Source: Thalassospira profundimaris (GTDB lineage Bacteria; Pseudomonadota; Alphaproteobacteria; Rhodospirillales; Thalassospiraceae). From it: a stretch of DNA of 64,000 nucleotides. The stretch lies in contig NZ_JPWH01000018.1 in NCBI RefSeq assembly GCF_003326755.1, positions 1 through 64,000 of the forward strand, read 5' to 3'. Every line of letters begins with the position of its first letter. Position 1 is the first letter of the stretch. The notes under the pieces are model-generated. The model made no database searches. It was not told the origin of the DNA and worked only from the letters and a program-made list of their open reading frames with translations. Shown here piece after piece: positions 49,386-59,408 of the stretch. The translations under genes were made by a program, and so were the position numbers.

Positions 49386-50273
49386 ATGGCATTAAGCACC
49401 GAAGAATTCGATTTGCGCTTTGCCGGATTGGACCAGTGGTCTGATACCGATTTCCTGACTGCGCTTTGGGAAGGGCAGATGCGTGCCGTAGCCTCGGTCG
49501 GTCCTGTTATCGGAATACTTGCGCGGACAGCATCCAATATTGCCGATCAATTGCTGGATGGCGGACGTCTGGTTTATGCTGGTGCCGGGACATCAGGCAC
49601 CGTTGCCTGGCAGGACGCCAAGGAACTGGGCGGGACATTTGGCTGGCCCGAAGATCAGACGATTGTTCTGGTAGCCGGGGGTGTCGATAGTGAACCAGGT
49701 GTGTTTAACGCCGCTGAAGATGATATCGATGCCGCCAGGGCCGCCATTCGACACCATAATATTGGTTCCGGGGATGTTGTTATCGGTGTCGCGGCAAGTG
49801 GTTCGACGCCGTTTACCCTGAATGCGATATGTGCGGCCCGTGCAGCGGGTGCCCTGACGGTGGGCATTTGCAACAATGGTGACGGCGCATTGCTTGATCA
49901 TGTCGATCATGGCATTTTTCTTGATAGTGCGCCCGAAGTCATTGCCGGGTCCACCCGTATGGGGGCGGGCACGGCGCAAAAGGCTGCGCTTAACATGCTG
50001 TCGACGCTGGTGATGAACCGGATGGGTCGCCTGTTTGACAACCTCATGGTGGGGATGCGGGCCGATAACGTAAAATTGCAGGGTCGGGCAGTGCGTATCG
50101 TGGTGCAGATTGCACAATGCAATGCCGATACCGCGCAATTGGCACTTGAACAATCCGGTTTTGATATTCGCAGCGCCGTTTTAATGGCGCGCGGCAAAAA
50201 TCTCTCAGAGGCCAAAGAAATTCTGGCGTCCGTGAACGGCAATCTGCGGGCGGCGCTTGAATATAAGGATTGA
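49386..50273 (+). CDS. murQ: N-acetylmuramic acid 6-phosphate etherase, divergent
   Basis: A 295-residue SIS-domain lyase that splits MurNAc-6-P into GlcNAc-6-P and D-lactate. LVYAGAGTSG binds the phosphate. Glu80 and Glu111 (AAEDD) align with the two catalytic glutamates of E. coli MurQ (83 and 114). APEVIAGSTRMGAGTAQKAALNMLSTLVM is strongly conserved. The stretch after GTSG reads TVAWQDAKELGGTFGWP, where most MurQ have R-x-x-V-x-D-x-x-E-x-P-P-T-F, so this is a diverged branch. GGGAGAGCAGG precedes the start. First gene of the plus-strand transporter operon. Confidence 0.88.
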   Translation: MALSTEEFDLRFAGLDQWSDTDFLTALWEGQMRAVASVGPVIGILARTASNIADQLLDGGRLVYAGAGTSGTVAWQDAKELGGTFGWPEDQTIVLVAGGVDSEPGVFNAAEDDIDAARAAIRHHNIGSGDVVIGVAASGSTPFTLNAICAARAAGALTVGICNNGDGALLDHVDHGIFLDSAPEVIAGSTRMGAGTAQKAALNMLSTLVMNRMGRLFDNLMVGMRADNVKLQGRAVRIVVQIAQCNADTAQLALEQSGFDIRSAVLMARGKNLSEAKEILASVNGNLRAALEYKD

Positions 50274-50330
50274 ACCCGGTCCATAAAGGGCAGGGCAATC
50301 CCCCGACATTGATCAGAGGAGGCATAAATA

Positions 50331-51596
50331 ATGTCGAACAAATTCGTGGCAAAAGGGCTGGCGGCGGCCTTGGCGGCAAGTGTCGCCCTGGTCCCTCTCA
50401 TGGCACAGGCAGGGGATCTGGTTATTGAAAGCTGGCGTAACGACGATATCGATATCTGGAATGATAAAATCATTCCCGCTTTCAACGAAAAACATCCCGA
50501 CATTCACGTTTCTTTCAAACCAACCACGCCGACCGAATATAACGCCGCGCTGAATGCCAAGCTTTCCGGTGGTACGGCTGGCGATTTGATTGCCTGCCGT
50601 CCGTTTGATGCGTCGCTTGAACTTTACAAGCAGGGCAATCTTGTTTCGCTTAATGATCTTCCGGGGATGGATAATTTTTCGGATGTTGCCAAGTCCGCCT
50701 GGCAGACAGACGATGGTTCAACCACCTTCTGCGTGCCCATCGCATCGGTTATTCATGGCTTCATTTATAACAAGGAAGCCTTTGATGAAGTTGGCGTAGA
50801 GGTTCCCAAAACGACAGAGGAATTCTTCCAGGTTCTTGATAAAATCAAGGAAGATGGCACCTATATCCCGATGGCAATGGGGACAGCTGACCAATGGGAA
50901 GCCGCCACGATGGGCTTTCAGAATATTGGTCCCAATCACTGGAAAGGCGAAGAAGGCCGCAAAGCCCTGATTGATGGCAGTGCCAAATTTACCGACAAAC
51001 CCTATGTCGATACCTTCAAGGAACTGGCCCGCTGGAAAGACTATTTGCCCGATGGCTTTGAAGCCATTTCCTACCCGGATGCGCAAAATCTGTTTTCGCT
51101 GGGCAGAGCTGCCATTTATCCGGCGGGTTCCTGGGATATTTCGTTGTTTAACAAACAGGCCGATTTCAAATTTGGTGCGTTTCCGCCGCCTCCGCCCGCT
51201 GGCTCGGATACCTGTTATATCAGTGACCATACCGATATTGGCATGGGCCTGAATGCGCATTCCAAAAATGCCAAAGACGCCAAAGTGTTCCTTGAATGGA
51301 TGACCGGCCCTGACTTTGCGCAGCTTTATTCCAATGCGCTGCCTGGTTTCTTCTCGCTGTCGAATGCCAAAGTCAAAATCGAAGATCCGGTTGCCCAGGA
51401 ATTTGTCAGCTGGCGCCAGAAGTGCAAATCGACCATTCGCAATTCTTACCAGATTTTGTCGCGTGGGACGCCGAACCTGGAAAACGAATTGTGGAACGTT
51501 TCGGCCCAGGTCATTAACGGCACACTGACGCCGGAGCAGGCTTCGGAGAAAGTCGAAGACGGTTTGAAAAAATGGTACGCACCGCATCAGAAATGA
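50331..51596 (+). CDS. Carbohydrate ABC transporter substrate-binding protein (family 1)
   Basis: A 421-residue periplasmic binding protein. The signal peptide ends at AQA (25-27). The mature part has the family-1 sugar-binder pattern: IESWRNDDIDIWNDKIIPAFNEKHPDI, LSGGTAGDLIACRPFD, YNKEAFDEVGVEVPKTTEEFFQVLDKI and TGPDFAQLYSNALPGFFSL. Position behind murQ implies an amino sugar such as MurNAc, GlcNAc or a disaccharide. A hairpin follows its stop. Confidence 0.92.
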   Translation: MSNKFVAKGLAAALAASVALVPLMAQAGDLVIESWRNDDIDIWNDKIIPAFNEKHPDIHVSFKPTTPTEYNAALNAKLSGGTAGDLIACRPFDASLELYKQGNLVSLNDLPGMDNFSDVAKSAWQTDDGSTTFCVPIASVIHGFIYNKEAFDEVGVEVPKTTEEFFQVLDKIKEDGTYIPMAMGTADQWEAATMGFQNIGPNHWKGEEGRKALIDGSAKFTDKPYVDTFKELARWKDYLPDGFEAISYPDAQNLFSLGRAAIYPAGSWDISLFNKQADFKFGAFPPPPPAGSDTCYISDHTDIGMGLNAHSKNAKDAKVFLEWMTGPDFAQLYSNALPGFFSLSNAKVKIEDPVAQEFVSWRQKCKSTIRNSYQILSRGTPNLENELWNVSAQVINGTLTPEQASEKVEDGLKKWYAPHQK

Positions 51597-51610
51597 TCGG
51601 ATGATGTTGT

Positions 51611-51636
51611 GGACAGGCGTATTTTGGCGCCTGTCC
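51611..51636 (+). other. Hairpin after the first binding-protein gene
   Basis: GGACAGGCG (51611-51619) pairs with CGCCTGTCC (51628-51636). No T-run follows. It sits in the 170-base gap between binding-protein and permease genes and may stabilise the upstream message, as in other ABC operons. Confidence 0.7.
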
Positions 51637-51766
51637 ATCCTTCCGGAAAAAAGAACTGCCGAACGGGCGATCTCTTTGATTGCCAAAGACGGAACATCGG
51701 GGCAGACCTTGGTTATTTTCCCCGTTTGTTTCCGCACCCAAAATTTTCAGACAGACAGGACATGGT

Positions 51767-52705
51767 ATGGCGCATTCAGGGCCCATGACCGATTGGCGCA
51801 AGGCAAAACTGCCTGTGTTTGCCTTTCTGGCACCCGCGACACTTATCTATACGCTGTTTATGATTTATCCGTTGATTGATTCAATCCGGCTCAGTTTTTT
51901 CAGCGCCACCAATGGCGGCGACCTGGCTTTTGTGGGGCTCGATAATTATCGCACGGTGTTAAGTGATCCGGATTGGTCACATACATTCTGGAACAGCTTC
52001 TGGAACAATATGAAGTTCTTTGCTGTTCACATGCTGGTGCAAAACCCGATCGGGATTGCTCTGGCTGCGGTCTTAAGCCTGCCACGCCTTAAATTTCGCA
52101 ACAGTTATCGCACGCTGATTTTTATGCCCACCATGCTTTCTGTGGTGATTGTCGGTTTTATCTGGCAATTGATCCTGAGTCCGGTTTGGGGTGTGGGTGC
52201 GGATATTCTTGATATTGTCGGGTTAAAATCGCTGTTTGGTCCCTGGCTGGGCAAGGAGGGTAGCGCACTGATTACGCTGGCTTTCATTTCTGTCTGGCAA
52301 TGGGTTGGGATCCCGATGATGCTGATTTATGCCGCCCTGCTTGCCATCCCCGAAGATCTGGTCGATGCCGCCATTGTCGATGGGGCGAGCCATTTCGAGG
52401 TGTTCTGGTATATCAAGCTGCCACTTGTTTTACCAACTGTTGCAATGGTTTCCATCCTGACCTTCGTTGGTAACTTTAATGCCTTCGACCTGATCTATGC
52501 GGTCAAGGGGGCACTGGCCGGGCCAAATTTCTCGACCGACATCATGGGGACACTGTTTTACCGCACCTTCTTTGGCTATCAGTTGCAGCTTGGCAACCCC
52601 ACGCTGGGGGCGACCGTGGCATCGCTAATGTTCCTGATCATTCTTGCCGGTGTGCTGTTCTATCTGTTTGTCGTGCAGCGCCGCCTGTCGCGCTATCAGC
52701 TGTAA
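51767..52705 (+). CDS. Carbohydrate ABC transporter permease, MalF-like
   Basis: A 312-residue inner-membrane protein with six TM segments. The EAA loop is visible as IPEDLVDAAIVDGASHFEVFWYIKLPLVLPT. ATG 51767 follows AGGA with 6 bases spacing and gives the usual short cytoplasmic N-terminus; the open frame further upstream is not needed. It pairs with the next permease. Confidence 0.93.
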   Translation: MAHSGPMTDWRKAKLPVFAFLAPATLIYTLFMIYPLIDSIRLSFFSATNGGDLAFVGLDNYRTVLSDPDWSHTFWNSFWNNMKFFAVHMLVQNPIGIALAAVLSLPRLKFRNSYRTLIFMPTMLSVVIVGFIWQLILSPVWGVGADILDIVGLKSLFGPWLGKEGSALITLAFISVWQWVGIPMMLIYAALLAIPEDLVDAAIVDGASHFEVFWYIKLPLVLPTVAMVSILTFVGNFNAFDLIYAVKGALAGPNFSTDIMGTLFYRTFFGYQLQLGNPTLGATVASLMFLIILAGVLFYLFVVQRRLSRYQL

Positions 52706-52720
52706 AAGGGGGCTGCATCC

Positions 52721-53566
52721 ATGTCTTTGAAAATTCGCAAGGATCATGCGTCGCGCGCGGTTATCGTCCATGCCGTTTTGCTTAGCTATACGCTGATTGC
52801 ACTGTATCCGGTTTTTCTGATCCTGATTAACGCGTTTAAATCGCGCAAGGGTATCTTTCGCGAGCCAATGGCCCTGCCAACCTCGAAAACCTTTAGTCTT
52901 GAAGGTTTTACCAAGGTTCTCGACAAGGCCGATTTCGGGACCTATTTCTTCAACAGTATTTCTGTCACCGTTGTGACGATTGCTATTGTGCTGGTGCTTG
53001 CGGCAATGGCGGCCTGGGCTCTGTCAGAATATAAATTTCCCGGTAATACCGCGTTGGCGATTTATCTGGCGATTGGCATCATGGTGCCGATCCGCCTTGG
53101 GACGGTTTCTATCCTCAATTTGATGGTTGATCTGGGCCTGGTAAATACCCTGACGGCCCTTGTTCTGGTTTATGTCGCCCAGGGCTTGCCACTGGCGATT
53201 TTCATCCTCACGGAATTTATGCACCAAATTCCCAAGGATTTGAAAGAAGCCGCGCGCTGTGATGGAGTGGGCGAGTTTAAAATCTTTTTTGCCATCATCC
53301 TGCCGCTGGTGCGCCCGGCTGTGGCGACCGTTGCTGTCTTTACCATGATCCCGATCTGGAATGATTTGTGGTTCCCGCTGATCCTGGCACCAGGCGATGG
53401 CAAGCAAACCATCACGCTGGGGGTTCAGCAGTTTATTGGTCAGTATGTGACGGACTGGAATGCGGTTCTGGCATCGCTCAGCCTTGCGATCATTCCCATC
53501 CTGATCCTTTATCTGATTTTCTCCCGCCAACTGATCCGCGGCCTGACATCTGGCGCAGTGAAGTAA
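52721..53566 (+). CDS. Carbohydrate ABC transporter permease, MalG-like
   Basis: A 281-residue protein with six TM segments and EAA loop IPKDLKEAARCDGVGEFKIFFAIILPLVRPA. The N-terminal half has the MalG-type LYPVFLILINAFKSRKGIFREPMALP. It lies 15 bases after the first permease and 27 before the ATPase. Confidence 0.94.
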   Translation: MSLKIRKDHASRAVIVHAVLLSYTLIALYPVFLILINAFKSRKGIFREPMALPTSKTFSLEGFTKVLDKADFGTYFFNSISVTVVTIAIVLVLAAMAAWALSEYKFPGNTALAIYLAIGIMVPIRLGTVSILNLMVDLGLVNTLTALVLVYVAQGLPLAIFILTEFMHQIPKDLKEAARCDGVGEFKIFFAIILPLVRPAVATVAVFTMIPIWNDLWFPLILAPGDGKQTITLGVQQFIGQYVTDWNAVLASLSLAIIPILILYLIFSRQLIRGLTSGAVK

Positions 53567-53593
53567 TTTACGGGTTACAGGAGCACTTGAAAA

Positions 53594-54712
<1,119 letters not shown>

Positions 54713-54741
54713 AGAGCTGTCATAGCAGCAAAAATAATAAA

Positions 54742-54768
54742 GGGAGGCCCCGGTGGCTTCCCTTTTTT
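54742..54768 (+). terminator. Terminator of the murQ-ABC operon
   Basis: GGGAGGCC (54742-54749) pairs with GGCTTCCC (54755-54762) with one G-U pair, followed by six T. Confidence 0.85.
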
Positions 54769-54876
54769 CGTTTGTGGCGGGCGGAAATAATCCCCAATGC
54801 CTGCATTTTGTTGCAGAAGTTTAACTTGCAGTTTGGGCGAAAACGTGACGAAACTTGTAACGAAAAGTTCAATAGA

Positions 54877-54905
54877 AAACGAAATCGTCATTTTTGATTT
54901 CGTTT
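54877..54905. promoter_or_regulatory. 29-base palindrome ahead of the pot-type operon
   Basis: AAACGAAATC (54877-54886) is the exact inverse of GATTTCGTTT (54896-54905), spaced by 9 bases. It lies 104 bases before the binding-protein start, and two further ACGAAA copies occur just upstream. It looks like an operator, perhaps for a DeoR- or LacI-type regulator. No regulator gene is adjacent. Confidence 0.55.
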
Positions 54906-55009
54906 CAACATAAAATTTGCTGATACTATCATGCAAAGCCCCATGCAGGCGGGTTGCAAGGGGTGCCTGGTGGCAGATTTTGAACGCGTCAATATAGGGG
55001 TTCGTTACA

Positions 55010-56095
55010 ATGTCTAAAAATACCGGCTCGCTACGCACAACCATGTTGGCAGTTTCTGCACTGGCGGGTGTTGCCCTGCTGGCAGGAACGGCACAGGCTG
55101 AAGAACTGCGTTTGTTGACCTGGGGTGGTTATGCACCTGACGACGTTATCGAGATGTTTGAAAAGGAAACCGGCATCGATGTCGAGGTGACGCTGTCGAA
55201 CAATGAAGACATGATTTCAAAGCTGCGCGCCACAGGTGGCAGTGGCTTTGACCTTGCCCAGCCGTCGCAGGACCGTATTGCCGGTGCACAAAAGGAATAT
55301 GGCATTTATAAACCGATGGATATGTCCAAGGTGGATACGGCCAAATTCATTCCGTCCATGCTGGCGGCAACAAAAACCAACACCACGGTTGACGGCGACG
55401 TTTATGGTCTGCCGCATATCTGGGGGACCAGCGGGCTGGTTGTGAATACCAAGGAAGCCCCGGACGTCAAGGATTACACGGACCTTTGCAATGCGGATGT
55501 TGCAGGCAAGGTTTCTTATCGTCTGAAACGTCCGACCCTGATCGGGTTTGCCTTTGCAATGGGCATGGACCCATTTGCCGCCTATGGTGATGAAGCCAAA
55601 TATCAGGAAATTCTTGATAAGGTTGAGCAAAAGCTGATCGAATGCAAACCGAACGTCAAAACCTATTGGGAAGGCGGCGATGCACTGCTGAACCTGGTGC
55701 GTTCGGGTGAAGTGGTTGCGGCAATGGCATGGGATACCGGGGGCTGGAAACTCAACAGCGATAATCCCGATATTACATTTGTTGCGCCGAAATCCGGTGC
55801 GCTGGGTTGGGTCGATACCTTTGCCCTGCCGCGCAAATCGAAAAACGAAGATGCGGCCTATAAATGGATCAACTTTGTCATGCAGCCGGAAATCGCCGCC
55901 AAAATCACGGCAAGTGCGGGCAATTTTACCGCATCCAAAGGGGCTGATGCCTTTGTTGAGGGACAGTTGAAAACCCAGTTCCAAAACAGCTTCCCGCAGG
56001 AAGCCCTGGATAATATCAAATGGTATCCGCCGGTTCCAGCTGGCCTGGAAACCCTTGAAGGCAAGGTGCTGGACCGCGTTAAAGCCGCACAATAA
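55010..56095 (+). CDS. PotD/PotF-family ABC substrate-binding protein
   Basis: A 361-residue periplasmic protein with a signal peptide ending at AQA (28-30). The PotD fold is evident from LLTWGGYAPDDVIEMFEKETG, YGLPHIWGTSGLVVN and ALGWVDTFALPRKS. Compared with E. coli PotD, Trp255 and Asp257 (GWVD) and Trp229 (AMAW) are kept. Glu36 is replaced (WGGY for WTEY), and the DDAREV loop with Asp168 and Glu171 reads KRPTLI. The ligand may therefore not be a polyamine. Confidence 0.9.
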   Translation: MSKNTGSLRTTMLAVSALAGVALLAGTAQAEELRLLTWGGYAPDDVIEMFEKETGIDVEVTLSNNEDMISKLRATGGSGFDLAQPSQDRIAGAQKEYGIYKPMDMSKVDTAKFIPSMLAATKTNTTVDGDVYGLPHIWGTSGLVVNTKEAPDVKDYTDLCNADVAGKVSYRLKRPTLIGFAFAMGMDPFAAYGDEAKYQEILDKVEQKLIECKPNVKTYWEGGDALLNLVRSGEVVAAMAWDTGGWKLNSDNPDITFVAPKSGALGWVDTFALPRKSKNEDAAYKWINFVMQPEIAAKITASAGNFTASKGADAFVEGQLKTQFQNSFPQEALDNIKWYPPVPAGLETLEGKVLDRVKAAQ

Positions 56096-56109
56096 GCGGT
56101 TTTTATATT

Positions 56110-56148
56110 GGCATCTCCGGCAATTGGCCGGGGATGCCATTTCATTTT
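56110..56148 (+). terminator. Hairpin/attenuator after the PotD-like gene
   Basis: GGCATCTCCGGC (56110-56121) pairs with GCCGGGGATGCC (56127-56138) through 12 base pairs including one G-U, followed by ATTTCATTTT. The T-run is weak, so partial termination or message stabilisation is more likely than a full stop. Confidence 0.65.
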
Positions 56149-56215
56149 AAACAATCACTTATCGGTGCTTGTTGTTTTTAAAAATTAAAAGACCAAGACT
56201 TCATTCGGGGTGATC

Positions 56216-57370
56216 ATGGCCGACCAGTTTGATTTGGAATGTCGCGATGTTGTCAAAAATTTCGGTCAATTTACGGCCGTTGACCAGGTGTCACTGACCA
56301 TCCCGCAGGGGTCATTTTTTTCCATTCTTGGGCCAAGCGGTTGTGGTAAAACAACTTTGCTGCGCATGCTGGCCGGTTTTCTCGAACCCTCGGGTGGCGA
56401 TATTTTGATCAAGGGAAAATCGGTTTTGGGTGTGGCGCCAAACCGCCGCCCGGTCAATATGGTGTTTCAGCATCTGGCCCTGTTTCCCATGATGAATGTT
56501 GCTGACAATGTTGCCTATGGGTTGCGCCGCCGCGGCGTTGACCGGGCAACAATCAAATCCAGGGTCAGTGAAACGCTGGCGCGTGTCGGGTTGCCCGATG
56601 CGGGCCCAAAGCAGATTAATCAGCTATCAGGCGGGCAAAAACAGCGTATCGCCATTGCCCGTTGTTTGGTGCTGGAACCGGCGGTTTTGCTGCTGGATGA
56701 ACCATTGGGTGCTCTTGACCTTAAATTGCGCGAACATATGAAGGTGGAGCTAAAACAGCTTCAGCATGAAATCGGCACCACCTTTGTGTACATCACCCAT
56801 GACCAGTCCGAGGCACTGGTGATGTCAGACCAGGTTGCCGTGATGAATGCGGGCCGGTTCGAGCAGGTCGGCACCCCCCAGGAGCTTTATTATCGCCCGC
56901 AAACCCCGTTTGTTGCCGGGTTTGTTGGCGAAAGCAACCGTTGGCAGGGCAGGATTGAAACCATTGCCGATGGTCGGGCGACGATACGCCTGCAAAGCGG
57001 CGGCGTGATTTATGCTGCCGCAGACCAGTTTGGTATGTCCGGGCAAACGGTTGGGCAAGAGGTGGATGTTTTTGTGCGCCCCGAAGCCATCAGCCTTGAA
57101 AGGCAAGGGCAGGGTACGACAAACGAACCCGGCCTTAACCATATGCAGGGGCGGGTCGAAAACCTGTTATTTAATGGTGCCGCTAGCAGCGTGCAACTTA
57201 AGGAACTTGCCACCGGCCACGATATGAATGTGGCGTTGCCGCAAACTGGTGCCTTTGCCGATATTCGCCCCGGTGATATTCTGGATCTGGGCTGGAAAGC
57301 CGATCAGACCAAGTGTTTTCCCGCTGTTGCAACCAAAGCGGCCTCACAAACAGACGAGGCCATTGCATGA
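56216..57370 (+). CDS. PotA-like ABC transporter ATPase
   Basis: A 384-residue ATPase. Walker A LGPSGCGKTTLLRM is near residue 39, and the signature LSGGQKQRIAIARCLVL and Walker B VLLLDEPLGALDLKLR follow. A TOBE domain fills the C-terminus (about 275-370). ATG 56216 is preferred to GTG 56210 because CGGGG lies 5 bases upstream. Its stop overlaps the next start (ATGA). Confidence 0.93.
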   Translation: MADQFDLECRDVVKNFGQFTAVDQVSLTIPQGSFFSILGPSGCGKTTLLRMLAGFLEPSGGDILIKGKSVLGVAPNRRPVNMVFQHLALFPMMNVADNVAYGLRRRGVDRATIKSRVSETLARVGLPDAGPKQINQLSGGQKQRIAIARCLVLEPAVLLLDEPLGALDLKLREHMKVELKQLQHEIGTTFVYITHDQSEALVMSDQVAVMNAGRFEQVGTPQELYYRPQTPFVAGFVGESNRWQGRIETIADGRATIRLQSGGVIYAAADQFGMSGQTVGQEVDVFVRPEAISLERQGQGTTNEPGLNHMQGRVENLLFNGAASSVQLKELATGHDMNVALPQTGAFADIRPGDILDLGWKADQTKCFPAVATKAASQTDEAIA

Positions 57371-58254
57371 GCACCCCAAACCCAACAGGAAGTGTTGCCG
57401 GAAACGGCCTTAAGCTGGGTGTATTGCTAATGGCAACGCCTTTGCTGTTGTGGCTGGTTTTACTTGTGTTGCTACCGCATATTGACCTTTTGATGGTCTC
57501 GCTGCGCGAACGTATTTCATATGGCAAATATGAATTCAGCTTTGTCAATTATATCGAGTTCTTTACCGAACCCCTTTACTGGAACACTTATGTTCGCACC
57601 GCGACCATGTCGATTTTGGCGACCGCGCTGACATTGCTGATCGGCTTTCCGGTTGCCTATTATATCGCCAAGGTGATGCGGGGCAGGGCAAAGAATGTGC
57701 TGTTTTTGCTGTGCCTCATTCCGTTTTGGGTCAGTGAACTGGTACGCACCTTCGGCTGGATGATTTTGCTGCGCGAAAGCGGCGTTGTTAGCCATTTTCT
57801 GCAATGGGCCGGTTTGGTCGATGGGCCGGTGGAGATGCTGTATAACGATGTCACCATCATGGTCGGGCTGGTTTATACCTCTATGCTGTTTATGGTTGTG
57901 CCGCTGGTCTCGGTGCTTGATAGCCTGGATGACAGCCTGATCGAGGCGGGGTATGACCTGGGGGGTAATGCTTTTACCGTTACCCGCGATATTGTCATCC
58001 CCCATGCCATGCCGGGCATTGCCTCGGGCTGTATTGTTGTTTTCATGCTGACTCTGGGCAATTATCTGACGCCAACGCTTTTGGGGGGCAAAAGCAGCCT
58101 TTGGTTCACTGATCAGATCTATACCCAGTTCATTACGCGGTTTAACTGGGAAACCGGCTCTGCCTTTGGCTTTTTGTTGTTGGTACTTTCGTCTTTCATT
58201 GTCTGGCTTGGCCTTAAACTCAGCCGACAGACATTGTCAGATACCGTGGGTTAA
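57367..58254 (+). CDS. PotB-like ABC transporter permease
   Basis: A 295-residue protein with six TM segments and EAA loop LDDSLIEAGYDLGGNAFTVTRDIVIPHAMPG. FWVSELVRTFGWMILLRESG is characteristic of PotB/PotH. The start overlaps the ATPase stop. Confidence 0.94.
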   Translation: MSTPNPTGSVAGNGLKLGVLLMATPLLLWLVLLVLLPHIDLLMVSLRERISYGKYEFSFVNYIEFFTEPLYWNTYVRTATMSILATALTLLIGFPVAYYIAKVMRGRAKNVLFLLCLIPFWVSELVRTFGWMILLRESGVVSHFLQWAGLVDGPVEMLYNDVTIMVGLVYTSMLFMVVPLVSVLDSLDDSLIEAGYDLGGNAFTVTRDIVIPHAMPGIASGCIVVFMLTLGNYLTPTLLGGKSSLWFTDQIYTQFITRFNWETGSAFGFLLLVLSSFIVWLGLKLSRQTLSDTVG

Positions 58255-58263
58255 GGGGGCATT

Positions 58264-59133
58264 ATGATACCGTCCATTCCCCAGTCACGATATGCCAAGG
58301 GCCTGTATGGGGCCTATGTGGCGCTGTTTTTTGTTTATCTGGCAGCCCCCCTGGTTGTTGTGGGTGTTTTTGCCTTTAACAACAGCCTCTTTCCCTCCAT
58401 GCCGTGGGAAGGGGCAACATTGAACTGGTTTTTGGGCGACAAGGATCCCTATATCGGCATTTTTCACGATGAAGCCCTGTTGCGCAGTGTGGGCACATCT
58501 GCATTTGTGGCCTGTTGGGTGACGGTGCTGTCCATTTCGGTGGGAACATGCAATGCCTTTTTGTTTGAGCGTGGCAAATTCCCCGGTAAAAACCTGCTTT
58601 ATATGGTTGCCATTTCTCCCCTGGTGATTCCCGGTGTTATTCTTGGCATTTCGATCCTGGTCTTTTCCAATGCCGTTGCCAATGGGGTGGAGAACGTATT
58701 TGGCTGGGAATGGGACTTTCTGCGCCCCGGCCTGTTTTTGGTTATTCTTGGCCAGTTCGCCTTCATTACCACCATTACCACGCTAATCATCTCGGCCCGC
58801 CTGCGCAAGTTTGATATCACCCTGGAAGAGGCGGCCCTAAACCTGGGTGCAACACGGTTTGATGCCATCCGAACCATCACGATACCGTTTTTAAAACCGG
58901 CATTGATTGGCGCTGCGATTGTGTCTTTTTTAATGTCATTTGAAAATTTCAATACGACCTTGATGCTGGTTGGGTCGGATGCGCCCTTGACCATCGCCAT
59001 GTTTGATCGTTTGAAGCAGGGATCAACCCCGGTTTTGAATGCGCTTTCTTTGCTTTTGATGGTGGTTTCCGGTGTGCTGGCTTTGCTTTCCGTTTTTGCC
59101 CAGCGTGACCGCCGCGAAAAGGGCGCGCCATAG
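58264..59133 (+). CDS. PotC-like ABC transporter permease
   Basis: A 289-residue protein with six TM segments and EAA loop FDITLEEAALNLGATRFDAIRTITIPFLKPA. FEKFNTT-like FENFNTTLMLVG is the usual PotC/PotI segment. Begins 9 bases after PotB-like; last gene of the operon. Confidence 0.94.
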   Translation: MIPSIPQSRYAKGLYGAYVALFFVYLAAPLVVVGVFAFNNSLFPSMPWEGATLNWFLGDKDPYIGIFHDEALLRSVGTSAFVACWVTVLSISVGTCNAFLFERGKFPGKNLLYMVAISPLVIPGVILGISILVFSNAVANGVENVFGWEWDFLRPGLFLVILGQFAFITTITTLIISARLRKFDITLEEAALNLGATRFDAIRTITIPFLKPALIGAAIVSFLMSFENFNTTLMLVGSDAPLTIAMFDRLKQGSTPVLNALSLLLMVVSGVLALLSVFAQRDRREKGAP

Positions 59134-59176
59134 ACCGGCATGTCTTAATCAGTTTTAAAATGAACATTGTTGAAAC

Positions 59177-59203
59177 AAGCGGTTCTGGCGTGCCGCTTTT
59201 TCT
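59177..59203 (+). terminator. Terminator of the pot-type operon
   Basis: AAGCGG (59177-59182) pairs with CCGCTT (59193-59198), followed by TTTTCTTTTG. The stem is short. Confidence 0.55.
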
Positions 59204-59351
59204 TTTGTTGATTCGATGTTGATGTGAAAAAAGAAGCGAGAAAATCGGGGAAATATCAATTTTAAGTAAAAACATCAGTCTTCATCGGTGCAATATCAGC
59301 CAAAAAAACAAAATGTTTCAATAATGTGACATCGTTAAATGCTGACATTTT

Positions 59352-59377
59352 GGGTGTTGACCGAGCCATCAACACCC
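59352..59377. promoter_or_regulatory. Inverted repeat, 9-base arms
   Basis: GGGTGTTGA (59352-59360) and TCAACACCC (59369-59377) are exact inverses with 8 bases between them and no T-run after. It may be an operator or an RNA hairpin. Confidence 0.5.
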
Positions 59378-59385
59378 GTGTTCCG

Positions 59386-59408
59386 TTTCATTTCGCGATC
59401 AAATGAAA
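59386..59408. promoter_or_regulatory. Palindrome TTTCATTT-N7-AAATGAAA
   Basis: The two 8-base arms are exact inverses. The core resembles the AAACGAAA elements ahead of the pot-type operon, and a single AAACGAAA lies at 59432. A candidate site for a DeoR/GlpR-like regulator. Confidence 0.5.
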
